Origin: CAZABP01 sp964483245 | GTDB lineage: Bacteria > Planctomycetota > UBA1135 > UBA2386 | Length of the DNA: 40,721 bases | Assembly (NCBI GenBank): GCA_964483245.1 | Contig: CAZABP010000044.1 | Location: 1 to 40,721, forward strand | Reading direction: 5' to 3' | Part shown: positions 26,586 to 34,719 of the stretch, piece by piece | Layout of the letters: every line of letters begins with the position of its first letter | Position numbering within the stretch: position 1 is the first letter of the stretch | The notes under the pieces: generated by a model | What the model saw: the letters and a program-made list of their open reading frames with translations, nothing else | Told to the model about the DNA's origin: nothing | Databases searched by the model: none | Translations under genes and position numbers: made by a program

Positions 26586-28523
26586 ATGGCCAAAGGTGTC
26601 GGACTCGATCCTGGTGAACATTCGGTCAAGGTCGTCGAGATCGACGGCTCGCTGCGCAAGGTCCGCCTGGCCAAGGTCCGGATCGAGCGCGTCGCGGCGA
26701 ACGGCGACGCGCAGGAGCACGCGAAGACCGAAGCGCAGACGGCGTGGCATGCCTTCAAGGATGCGCATGTCTCGCGCGAGAACCTGACGCTCGCCGTCCC
26801 GTGCCGCGAGGCGGTGCTGCGCACGCTGACGCTGCCGTTCGTCGGCGCCGAGCAGATCCGCAAGGTCGTCAAGTTCGAGGCGGAAGGCGAGATCCACAGC
26901 CACAACGTCGACGACATGGTCGTCGACTTCCATGTGCTGGAGGAGGACAAGGAGGCGGGCGAGACGAAGGCACTCGTCGCGGCGGTGCCGAAGTCGTACC
27001 TGCGCGTGCAGTTGCAGGCGCTCGACCGGGCCGGCCTCGATCCGGAGAGCGTCGATCTCGATTTGATGGCGCTGTACCGCGTCGCGCACTGGTGTGGCGT
27101 GCTGACCGGGCCGGTGCCGGGCGCCGAGCCTGCGGCCGAAGATGTGGACGCCGCCTTGGCCGCGCCAGGCCGGATGGGTCGGCTCGTGCTCGACGTCGGC
27201 GCGCGCACGACGCGCGCGGTCGTGACCGTCGACGGGGAGATCGTCGACATGCGCGGGTTGCGGCTCGGCGTCGATTCGATCGCCGCCGACGTCGCCGCTG
27301 CGCGCGGGGTCACGCTGGAGCAGGCACGCGAGGTCGTCGTGCGGATGCTGGCCGGCGGCGAGGAGGAGGTCTACGCCGTCGTGACCGACGAACCAGCGAC
27401 GACGGAGGAGATCGAAGCCGACGCCGAGGAAGCGACCACGGCGCTGGCGCCGATCGAGGTCCCGGCCGAGTTCGTCCGCACGGCGCAGGCGCGGTTCCTG
27501 GCGGATCTGCGGCGCGAGCTGCTGCGGTTCCTGGCCGGGATCCCGGCGATCGCCGGGATCGAGCTGGCCTGGGTGACCGGCGGCGGGAGCCGCATCCCGG
27601 AGGTGCACGAGATGGTGACCGGGCTGATCGGCGGGCCGTGCCTGGAACTGGACGTGCTCGGCTCGCTCAGCCACTCGCTGCCGCCGGAGGAGGCCGCCGA
27701 GGTCGGGCCGCGGATCGCGGTCGCAGTCGGGCTCGCGCTGCGCACGCTCGGCGCATCGTCCGGGTTCGAGTTCCGCACCGAGGACCTCGCGTTCACGAAG
27801 AAGTTCGACCGGATCAAGTTCCCGCTCGCGATCACGGCGATGCTGGCCTTGTTCCTGACCGTCGTCTACGCGCTGAAGACGCAGAAGGAGCTGGTCGCGC
27901 TGCGCAACGATTTCGGCGCGACGATCCCGGCCGCGGCGCGCGGCGGCGGACGCGTGGCCGAGCAGCGGCCGGAGTTCTCCGGCTACGTCGGCACGCTGCT
28001 CGGGCGCGCCGGCTGGTTCAGCCAGCCGAAGCACTTCGATCCGCGCGAATACAACAAGCTGCTCGAAGAGGTCGAGGCGCAGCCGGTGTTCAAGCGGCTC
28101 GCGCTGGTGCGCGAACGCGTCCGCGCGCAGCATCGCAAGCAGCAGACGGAGTCCGGGATCTATCAGGATCTGAAGCTCGGCTCGGGGCTCGGCGTGCTGG
28201 CGGAGATGGCCAAGGTCATCCAGTCGGTCGAGCCCAAGCTCGGGCGGTTCCTGGTGACCGACATCCACCTGCGCCTCGAAGCGCAGGATGCCAACCGGAG
28301 CCTGTCGTTCCGCGTCGCGGTCCGCGGGCAGGACTACACCAGCAAGTACGTCGCGCTGGAGAACGCGTTCGCCGAGGCGGCCAAGGATCCCAAGAGTGCG
28401 TTCCTGGAACTCGGCAAGCGGATGCGGGACGAGGAGCCGTTCACCGACAGCGAAGGACCGGGCGCGTTCTATGAGCTGCGGATGGTGTTGAAGCCGGAGA
28501 AGTCGTTCCCGGCCTATCCCTGA
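26586..28523 (+). CDS. PilM/GspL-like actin-fold protein with membrane and outer domains
   Basis: This 645-residue protein opens with GVGLDPGEHSVKVVEIDGS, the ATP-binding start of PilM and GspL. It continues with LTLPFVGAEQIRKVVKFEAEGEI, AAVPKSYLRVQLQALDRAGLDP and the second half LVLDVGARTTRAVVTVDGEI. From 412 to 430 lies one membrane helix (ITAMLALFLTVVYAL). The remaining 215 residues form an outer domain with no clear family. PilM usually ends before the membrane and binds PilN; a joined membrane part is the GspL layout. It would help build a type IV pilus or type II secretion platform. The ribosome site is AGAGGTG. It begins 20 bases after the sensor-like gene and is 12 bases before the next. 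Confidence 0.8.
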   Translation: MAKGVGLDPGEHSVKVVEIDGSLRKVRLAKVRIERVAANGDAQEHAKTEAQTAWHAFKDAHVSRENLTLAVPCREAVLRTLTLPFVGAEQIRKVVKFEAEGEIHSHNVDDMVVDFHVLEEDKEAGETKALVAAVPKSYLRVQLQALDRAGLDPESVDLDLMALYRVAHWCGVLTGPVPGAEPAAEDVDAALAAPGRMGRLVLDVGARTTRAVVTVDGEIVDMRGLRLGVDSIAADVAAARGVTLEQAREVVVRMLAGGEEEVYAVVTDEPATTEEIEADAEEATTALAPIEVPAEFVRTAQARFLADLRRELLRFLAGIPAIAGIELAWVTGGGSRIPEVHEMVTGLIGGPCLELDVLGSLSHSLPPEEAAEVGPRIAVAVGLALRTLGASSGFEFRTEDLAFTKKFDRIKFPLAITAMLALFLTVVYALKTQKELVALRNDFGATIPAAARGGGRVAEQRPEFSGYVGTLLGRAGWFSQPKHFDPREYNKLLEEVEAQPVFKRLALVRERVRAQHRKQQTESGIYQDLKLGSGLGVLAEMAKVIQSVEPKLGRFLVTDIHLRLEAQDANRSLSFRVAVRGQDYTSKYVALENAFAEAAKDPKSAFLELGKRMRDEEPFTDSEGPGAFYELRMVLKPEKSFPAYP

Positions 28524-28534
28524 GGAGCACGACG

Positions 28535-29131
28535 ATGTTGAGCAAGCTGTTCTCGAACATGGATCTCTACAAGGGGATCATCCTCGCCTCGGTCGTGCTG
28601 ACGCCGGTCGCCGGCTGGTGGGCCTGGTCGATGAACCAGGAGATCCGCGAGGGTCGCGCCGCGACGCACAATGCGCTCAAGCGCGGCGGGGACCTGGAGA
28701 CGATCGGGATCTATCAGAAGCAGTTGATGAACCTGAACAACTCGGTCAACAAGCAACTGCAGGGGAACTACCGGACGTTCTTCGAGCAGCAGGTGCTGGG
28801 CGCCGACGCGTCGGGCGGGCTGCGCCGTGATCAGTTCGTGATCGGCAACAAGGCCGAGCAGCGGGTCGTCAACAACGTCGACTACACGGTCGACCTGGAA
28901 TTCCGGGAAGGCAGCAAGCACCTCGAGCTGAAGCGCGACTTCATCCAAGCCGTCTGCTTCAACGTCGAGAGCCAGTCCGGCGGGGCGTGGAAGCTGCGCG
29001 AGCTTCATCTGCGCAACAAGGACACGATGGACCTGCGCGGCAGCAAGGCACCGCCGCCCGAGCTCTCCGACATCTGGCGGATCAACCAGATGAAGTTCGC
29101 GACGCGCGAGCCGGCGTCGAAGCCGCGGTGA
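28535..29131 (+). CDS. Bitopic inner-membrane protein, PilO/GspM-like by position
   Basis: This 198-residue protein has one membrane helix near its N-terminus (IILASVVLTPVAGWWAWSM, about 16-34). A helical stretch rich in Asn, Gln and Lys follows (YQKQLMNLNNSVNKQLQGNY), then a beta-rich end (VVNNVDYTVDLEFREGS, WKLRELHLRN). It has no family match that I recognise. The membrane helix followed by a coiled-coil-like region, and the place right after a PilM/GspL-like gene, suggest a PilO- or GspM-type partner. Its stop overlaps the next gene's GTG start. Confidence 0.55.
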   Translation: MLSKLFSNMDLYKGIILASVVLTPVAGWWAWSMNQEIREGRAATHNALKRGGDLETIGIYQKQLMNLNNSVNKQLQGNYRTFFEQQVLGADASGGLRRDQFVIGNKAEQRVVNNVDYTVDLEFREGSKHLELKRDFIQAVCFNVESQSGGAWKLRELHLRNKDTMDLRGSKAPPPELSDIWRINQMKFATREPASKPR

Positions 29132-29577
29132 GAGCCGCGGCGCTCGCCGGCGTGGCGGTGCTGGCGTCCTGCGGGACGTTCGTCCGCTACACCGGTGAGC
29201 TGACCGACTCCCGCTCCGGCCGCACGCTGCTGGTGACCGCGCCGGCGACCCTCGGCGGCTTCGTCGGCTTCGTCGCCGGGATCCCGGTCGACGTCGTCGC
29301 GCTGCCGGTGACCTACACGGTCTACGCGATGCAGAAATCGCAGAACGAGCTCGAGGCGGACCCGATGTCGACGATGCTGTTCCCGTCGTTCGTGCTGTGG
29401 CGGACCGGGACGCTGCTGGCGGTCCCGTTCGACATCCTCGAGTTCAGCCTGTGGCGGTCGTGGCAGCCGCCCCCGTCGATGACGGCGGCCGAACAGGCGG
29501 AGTTCGAATACGAACTCGACCAGCAGACGCTCCCGCGCTACCCGGTCGAGCCGGTCTACCCGGATCCCAGGCGCTGA
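29128..29577 (+). CDS. Small lipoprotein of unknown function
   Basis: This is a 149-residue lipoprotein starting at GTG 29128, overlapping the previous stop. It has a short signal MRAAALAGVAVLASC and Cys15 after VLAS as lipidation site. Two hydrophobic or glycine-rich stretches follow (TLGGFVGFVAGIPVDVVALP, MLFPSFVLWRTGTLLAVPFD), and the C-terminus is acidic, ending EPVYPDPRR. It resembles the YceK/YidQ group of small lipoproteins in general style only. It is last in the sigma-to-PilM operon, so it may serve the same assembly. Function is unknown. Confidence 0.65.
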   Translation: MRAAALAGVAVLASCGTFVRYTGELTDSRSGRTLLVTAPATLGGFVGFVAGIPVDVVALPVTYTVYAMQKSQNELEADPMSTMLFPSFVLWRTGTLLAVPFDILEFSLWRSWQPPPSMTAAEQAEFEYELDQQTLPRYPVEPVYPDPRR

Positions 29578-29608
29578 CCGTCCACGGGGCGTCCGGCATG
29601 CTGTGCGG

Positions 29609-32600
29609 ATGACCCTCGGCACGATCCTGCTGGCGACCCTGCTGCTGCCGCAGCAGCCGGAGCTGTCGTTCGGTGGTGACCGGATCGCGGTCCTGCCGCA
29701 CGGCGCGCTCGGGCGGCGCACGGTCGGTGACGTGCCGGAGCGTGAGCCGGTCAGGATCTGGCGCGTGCGCGCGTATTGCGCGCCGCAGGTCGACCTCGGC
29801 GGACAGCGCGCGGAGTTGGACGACGAGGCGCTGCGCACGATCCGCGCCGCCTGCGATCAGGTGGCACAGCAGGTGCGGCGCGCGACGCGCGGGGTATTGC
29901 AGCTCGAGTTCGAACACCGGCTGCTGACCCAGCCGATCGTGCGGCCACAGCGCGACGGCGGGAGCGGGGGCGTCGATCTCGTGCCGCTGCGCACCGACCC
30001 GCTCGGCACGTCGGGCGAAGGAGCCGACTCGGTGCTGCTGTTCTGGCCGCCCGGCCCGCAGCCACTCGAGTCGGTGGGGTTGACGGTCACGGCAGAGCAG
30101 GGGCCGGATGGCGTGCCGGCGAGCTCGATCGCTTATGTCCCGCTGTGGTTCGACGAGATCCCGCTCGCCGGGATCGTGTTGCACGAGTGGGCGCACCAGC
30201 TCGAAGAGCACGCGCGCGCACGGCTCGGGATGCCATGGCTGCCGGGCATTCACGAGGGTCGCGCCCTCGGCTACGCGGACGAAGCGGCGTACCTCACCGA
30301 TTGGCTCGGCTGGTTCGCTGCTGCAGAGTGTTGGCGCAACCGCGAGGTGACGCGGCTCGCTGCAGCGGAGTACCGCTTCGCGCAGGTGGCCGGCGATCCG
30401 TGGCGGCGGCTGCCGTTGCTGATTCCCGCGGAGCTCGCGGAGCGGACCGGGCATGGCACGCTGCGGCTGGAAGTCGGCTCCGGCTACGTGTTCGCCGCAG
30501 CTCCCGCGCTGCCGCGCGCGACGGCGGCACCACACGGGGAGACCGCGTTCGACAACCAGCTCACGCTCGACCGCGAGGGGATGCTGCGGCTGCCGTATGC
30601 GGATGGTTCGGGGCGTTCGTTGCTGCTCGTGCGGCCCGAGGTCGGCGACCTGGTCGACGACCGGCTCGGGGATCGCGGGCGCCTGCTCGGGATCCTGCTC
30701 GCCGAGCGCCCACTGCCGCGCGAAGAGCGCACCGCAGATGCGAGCGTGCGCGGCGTGACGCCGCTGCTCGTGTTCGCCTGCGAGCTGCCGCCGGGCCGAG
30801 TGCGCCGCGAGGTCGATCTGCTCGGGGAGCAGGCTGCCGGCCTGCTGCCGCCGCCGCCGGACGTGGAGCTGACCTGCGCGCCGGAGCACGGACCCCCGGT
30901 GCTGACGCGGCCGCACAGCCGCTGGGTGTTGCGCATCCGCAACCACGCGGAGCAGCCGCGCGAGATCGCCCTCGAGGCCTGGGTGCCACCGGAGCTGCGG
31001 TGTGCCGGCTTGCCGGCGCAGCTGACGGTCGGCGCGGGCGAGGAACGGCGGCTGCCGTTCGAGTTCGAGCTCGAGCCGGACCGGCCACCGGGGACCGTCG
31101 AGTACCGGTTCGTTGCGCGTGCCGGCGACCGCCTGCTCGGCGAGGTGCGTGGGCGGCTGTGGAGCGCGGTCGGCCGGGAAGCGCTGCGGCTGGGGTTCGA
31201 GCCGGGGTCGCGCGGGCGCAGGCGCGACGCGCCGCGGCCGCAGATTGCGGGGCGCCAGGACTGGCGCGTCGCGCATCGCCGCGGCGCGGCCGGATGCGGC
31301 GCGGGATTCCTGCAGATCGCGGATGCAGGTGGGTCGCGCACCGGCGGCGTCACGCTGTGGCGCGGGGATGAGGTCTCGTTCGATCCGCACACGTTCCCGT
31401 ACCTGACGTTGCTCGTGCGCGGGCAGCCGGAGATCCGCTTCTCGTTGGCGGTCGATCTCGGCACGCACTGGCTGACGCTGCCGTTGCCGGTGCAGGCAGA
31501 GCCGGCGGCGGCGACAGGTGCACGCGGTGGCAACTGGCAGCGCGTCACGTTCAACCTGCTGCAGGCGCTGCCGGCCGACACCTCCGCGCGCGTGCAGGCG
31601 ATCCAGGTGGGTGCGCCGAGCCCACGGATCGGCAACCGCTACCACGGTGAGGACCCGGCGGTCCTCGAGCTCGACGAGGTCGCGCTGGTGCGCCGGCCGG
31701 AGCCGACCGAGGCCGACCGGTTGCGCGACCTGACCGAGCGGTACGCCGCGAGCCGCGACGACGACGACGTCGCCGAGCTGAGCGCGGCGTTGGCGCAGAT
31801 CGATCCTGCCCAACTGCCGGCGCAGGACCTGGTCGACCATGCCCTGCTCGAACGCGCGCTGGCATGGCGGGCGGCACTGCCGAAACTGCCGCCACAGGAG
31901 GCGGGGTTCCCGGTCGGCCGCGAGCGCTTCGCGACGATGCTGCGGCTGCAGCACCACCTGGACGGGGAGCCGGAGCAGTGGTTGGAGTCCGGCTGGCGCG
32001 AAGTCCGATCCCACCAGCAGATGCTGCAGGAGATGGCAGGACGCATGCAGCCGGGCGCCGGATGGCGCGACGTCGTCGCGCAGCTGCGCGAGCGGCATCC
32101 GACGGCGGATGAGCTGCCGGCGTTCGCCGAGCGGGCAATGCGGGATGCGCTGCAGTTCGCCGTCGACCGCGGGATCGTCACGGTGCCGTGGGCGGCGCGG
32201 GATGCGCGGATCCAGGTCGTGACCAGCGGCGAGCTGTCGCGCACGTATCCGTTCGGCGGCTACGGCGGTGCGCGGCCGAGCCCGCAGGGCTACACCGGGA
32301 CCTACTTCGTGTCGCCGCCGGCCGATTGGATGGACGACGAGCAGGCGGCGCTGCGCCTGCGCGGCAACCACGAGGCATGGACCCGCGTCGTCGCGCTGCA
32401 CGAGATCGTGCCGGGCCACCATCTGCAGAACGTCGTGCACCTGCAGCGGCCGCTGTCGCCGTTCCGGCGCAGCTTCTACTCGACGGTGTTCGCCGAAGGG
32501 TGGGCGCTGTACTGCGAGGAGGCGATGTGGCAGGCGGGGTTCTTCACCACCGACGCCGAGCGATTCACGCAGCTGCAGATGCGGTTGTGGCGTGCCGTGC

Positions 32601-32899
32601 GCGTCGTCGTCGACATCTCGCTGCATCTCGGCGAGCTGACGCCGGCGCAGGCGGAACAGCTGCTGGTCGATGAGGCAGCGCTGGATCCGGTCAACGCGAA
32701 GGCGGAGGTGCTGCGCTACCTCGCGAATCCGACGCGGCCGATGTCGTACCTGATCGGCTATCGGATCCTCGAGCAGATGGTCGCGCGCGCGAGAGAGCGC
32801 GAGGGGGAGGCGTTCCGGCTGGACCGGTTCCTGGATTCCGTGCTGGCGTTCGGGCCGGTGCCGCTGCCGGTGGTCCGGCGCGCGCTGGAGGAACGGTGA
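29609..32899 (+). CDS. Large secreted protein with DUF885 (HExxxGHH) domain and N-terminal HExxH-like motif
   Basis: This 1096-residue protein has an export signal (TILLATLLLPQQP) and three parts. In residues 1-300, VLHEWAHQLEEHARARLG (about 191) carries a HEWAH zinc-protease-like helix. The middle, 300-650, is beta-rich with Ig-like and jelly-roll-like segments (RWVLRIRNHAEQPREIALEA, WQRVTFNLLQALPADTSARV). The end is a DUF885 domain with LHEIVPGHHLQ (about 930), FAEGWALYCEEAMW and MSYLIGYRILEQM. DUF885 is predicted to be a zinc peptidase of the HExxxGHH type. Two putative metal sites in one chain are unusual. The start at 29609 is preferred; the in-frame GTG at 29603 is close. It is coupled to the next gene by GTGA. 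Confidence 0.85.
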   Translation: MTLGTILLATLLLPQQPELSFGGDRIAVLPHGALGRRTVGDVPEREPVRIWRVRAYCAPQVDLGGQRAELDDEALRTIRAACDQVAQQVRRATRGVLQLEFEHRLLTQPIVRPQRDGGSGGVDLVPLRTDPLGTSGEGADSVLLFWPPGPQPLESVGLTVTAEQGPDGVPASSIAYVPLWFDEIPLAGIVLHEWAHQLEEHARARLGMPWLPGIHEGRALGYADEAAYLTDWLGWFAAAECWRNREVTRLAAAEYRFAQVAGDPWRRLPLLIPAELAERTGHGTLRLEVGSGYVFAAAPALPRATAAPHGETAFDNQLTLDREGMLRLPYADGSGRSLLLVRPEVGDLVDDRLGDRGRLLGILLAERPLPREERTADASVRGVTPLLVFACELPPGRVRREVDLLGEQAAGLLPPPPDVELTCAPEHGPPVLTRPHSRWVLRIRNHAEQPREIALEAWVPPELRCAGLPAQLTVGAGEERRLPFEFELEPDRPPGTVEYRFVARAGDRLLGEVRGRLWSAVGREALRLGFEPGSRGRRRDAPRPQIAGRQDWRVAHRRGAAGCGAGFLQIADAGGSRTGGVTLWRGDEVSFDPHTFPYLTLLVRGQPEIRFSLAVDLGTHWLTLPLPVQAEPAAATGARGGNWQRVTFNLLQALPADTSARVQAIQVGAPSPRIGNRYHGEDPAVLELDEVALVRRPEPTEADRLRDLTERYAASRDDDDVAELSAALAQIDPAQLPAQDLVDHALLERALAWRAALPKLPPQEAGFPVGRERFATMLRLQHHLDGEPEQWLESGWREVRSHQQMLQEMAGRMQPGAGWRDVVAQLRERHPTADELPAFAERAMRDALQFAVDRGIVTVPWAARDARIQVVTSGELSRTYPFGGYGGARPSPQGYTGTYFVSPPADWMDDEQAALRLRGNHEAWTRVVALHEIVPGHHLQNVVHLQRPLSPFRRSFYSTVFAEGWALYCEEAMWQAGFFTTDAERFTQLQMRLWRAVRVVVDISLHLGELTPAQAEQLLVDEAALDPVNAKAEVLRYLANPTRPMSYLIGYRILEQMVARAREREGEAFRLDRFLDSVLAFGPVPLPVVRRALEER

Positions 32900-33900
32900 A
32901 CGAGCGCGTGGCCAACGCCCGGGTCCTGGTCGAGCAGGCGCTCGCCGCCGGCCGGCCGGCGCTGGTCGAGCTGTTGCGGGCGCAGCTCGAGGTCGCGGAG
33001 CTGCGCGCGATCGCCAAACAGTTCGGGTTCTCGCCACGCGGCGGGTTCCGGCTCGAACGCGCGCCGAAGGACGTCCTCGCGCGCGGCATTGCCGAGGTCG
33101 CCGGCGCCCCGATGATCGACGCGATCGTTGCCGCGATCGACAAGCGGCTCGGTCCGGCACCGGCGGAGCCACCCGCGGATCCGGCCGAGACCGCCGTCGA
33201 GGCGCGGCGGGTCCTGCACGAGCAGCAGATGCAGCGGTTGCGCGAGCGGCTCGAACGGGCCGAAGCCGCAGCCGAACGCTCCCGCGTCCGCGCCGACGAG
33301 GCGCGCCATCAGGTGGAGACGGCGCAGATGGAGCTGACACGGCTGCGGGCCGCGAACGCCGACCTGGGCCGGCAGCTCGAGCGCGCGGCCGCCGCGCGCG
33401 CCGGCGATCCGGCCGTGCTGCATCGGCTGCACGAGCGCGAACGGGAACTCGAGGCGATCGTGCAGGCCGAGGAGGCAACGCGCCGGCGCCTGTCTGAGCA
33501 GGCCGCGCGGTTGCGCGCACTCGAGTCCGAGCTCGAGGAGCTGCTGCCGCTGGTGCCGAAAGGGAAGCGCAAGCAGAAGCCGGAGCAGCCGGCGCTGGCG
33601 GATCACTTCCGGCTGCCGCGCTTCACCGACCGGTTCTACGAGTCGCTGCGCGACAAGGACCGGCGCAGCGTCGAGCGCGCCGTGCAGGCAGCACTGCTGT
33701 TCTGCGTCGAGGGGCCGTCGTATCCGGGGCTCGAGGTCAAGCAGCTCGAGGGCGGCGACGGGCTGTGGAGCCTGCGCGCGTCGCTGAAGCTGCGCGTCTA
33801 CTTCCGGTTGCGCGACGACGGCGACGTCGAGTTCCTGGCGCTCGCCGACCGTGAGGACCAGGTCACGACGATCAAGCGGTTGCGCGAGGCGTGGATCTGA
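32896..33900 (+). CDS. Coiled-coil protein with C-terminal RelE/ParE-like domain
   Basis: This 334-residue protein starts at GTG, overlapping the DUF885 gene's stop. Residues 1-80 are helical (EQALAAGRPALVELLRAQLE). About 100-215 is a long coiled coil (QMQRLRERLERAEAAAERSR, LRAANADLGRQLERAAAAR, EQAARLRALESELEELLPL). The last 90 residues read RFTDRFYESLRDKDRRSVER, YPGLEVKQLEGGDGLWSLRA, LRVYFRLRDDGDVEFLALAD. These match the RelE/ParE toxin fold, where the Trp-x-Leu-Arg and Arg-Val strands line the active face. No antitoxin gene is adjacent. The fold may be a non-toxic adaptor here, or the N-terminal half may hold it in check. Confidence 0.75.
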   Translation: MNERVANARVLVEQALAAGRPALVELLRAQLEVAELRAIAKQFGFSPRGGFRLERAPKDVLARGIAEVAGAPMIDAIVAAIDKRLGPAPAEPPADPAETAVEARRVLHEQQMQRLRERLERAEAAAERSRVRADEARHQVETAQMELTRLRAANADLGRQLERAAAARAGDPAVLHRLHERERELEAIVQAEEATRRRLSEQAARLRALESELEELLPLVPKGKRKQKPEQPALADHFRLPRFTDRFYESLRDKDRRSVERAVQAALLFCVEGPSYPGLEVKQLEGGDGLWSLRASLKLRVYFRLRDDGDVEFLALADREDQVTTIKRLREAWI

Positions 33901-33929
33901 GCGGGGTGCCGAGGGCGAGCCAGCTTCGG

Positions 33930-33960
33930 CGGCGGTGCAGGCCGCCGTCAGGAGGCGGCC
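33930..33960 (+). terminator. Overlapping GC-rich hairpins after the RelE-like gene
   Basis: Two hairpins share bases. CGGCGG-TGCAGG-CCGCCG spans 33930-33947 and GGCCGCC-GTCAGGA-GGCGGCC spans 33940-33960. Only one can form at a time. They sit 30-60 bases after the stop at 33900, in a 116-base gap before aat. A terminator is likely, though no T-run follows. Confidence 0.4.
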
Positions 33961-34004
33961 GCGTGCTGCGCCGTTCGTAGCAGGGGTTCACGAGTCATGC
34001 GGGC

Positions 34005-34010
34005 TAGTCT
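34005..34010 (+). promoter_or_regulatory. Candidate leaderless -10 box (TAGTCT) of aat
   Basis: GGGCTAGTCT is followed by six bases (CCCGGC) and GTG at 34017. The transcription start would be at the start codon. Spacing and sequence almost match the box before the gene at 37954 (TAACCT, TCCGGC, GTG). Confidence 0.6.
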
Positions 34011-34016
34011 CCCGGC

Positions 34017-34700
34017 GTGATCCCGCGCCTGTTGCTCCCCGGCGACCGCATCGCGTTCCCGGATCCGCGGCGTGCCGACGAGGATGGCCTCGTCGCCGTC
34101 GGCGGCGACCTGTCACCAGAGCGGCTGCTCGCGGCATACCGCGCCGGGATCTTCCCGTGGTTCTCCGAGGGCCAGCCACCGCTGTGGTGGAGTCCGGATC
34201 CGCGTGCCGTGCTTTCGGTCACGGAGCTGCACGTGCCGCGGCGCCTGCGGGATCGCCTGCGGCGCGGCGACTTCGAGCTGCGCTGGAACACCGACTTCGA
34301 AGCGGTCATGCGCGCCTGCGGCGAGCAGCGCGAGGAAGGGACCTGGATCACTGAGGAGATGCTCGCCGGCTACGGCGCATTGCACCGCCGTGGCGTCGCG
34401 CATGCGCTGGCGGTCCACCGCGGGGGCGAGCTGGTCGGTGGGATCTACGGCGTGCAGATCGGCGCCGTGTTCGCGGCGGAGAGCATGTTCCACCGCGCGA
34501 CCGACATGTCGAAGGTCGCGCTCGTGCGTCTCGTCGAGCGCCTCGCCGCTGCCGGCGTCGAGCTGCTCGAAGTGCAGTTCCTGACCCCGTTCCTGGCGCA
34601 GTTCGGCGTGCGGGAGATTCCGCGGGCTTCGTACCTGCAGCGGCTCGCGGAGCTACGCGACCGGCGCGTGGAGCTGGGAACGCCAGGTCCGAGCGCATGA
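34017..34700 (+). CDS. aat: Leucyl/phenylalanyl-tRNA--protein transferase
   Basis: This 227-residue protein has the full L/F-transferase signature: GLVAVGGDLSPERLLAAYRA, GIFPWFSEGQPPLWWSPDPR, REEGTWITEEMLAGYGALHR, and GIYGVQIGAVFAAESMFHR with DMSKVALVRLVERLAAAG. It transfers Leu or Phe from charged tRNA to proteins with an N-terminal Arg or Lys, marking them for ClpS/ClpAP breakdown in the N-end rule. The GTG start at 34017 sits six bases after a TAGTCT box. It converges on the DUF4272 gene with 19 bases between. Confidence 0.95.
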   Translation: MIPRLLLPGDRIAFPDPRRADEDGLVAVGGDLSPERLLAAYRAGIFPWFSEGQPPLWWSPDPRAVLSVTELHVPRRLRDRLRRGDFELRWNTDFEAVMRACGEQREEGTWITEEMLAGYGALHRRGVAHALAVHRGGELVGGIYGVQIGAVFAAESMFHRATDMSKVALVRLVERLAAAGVELLEVQFLTPFLAQFGVREIPRASYLQRLAELRDRRVELGTPGPSA

Positions 34701-34719
34701 ACGCGGTGCGGAGTCGCGC

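Noticed and set aside
29444..33520. 1358-residue open frame on the - strand
   Set aside because: It is antisense to the DUF885 and RelE-like genes, with Arg/Pro/Ala-rich low-complexity sequence and no family pattern.
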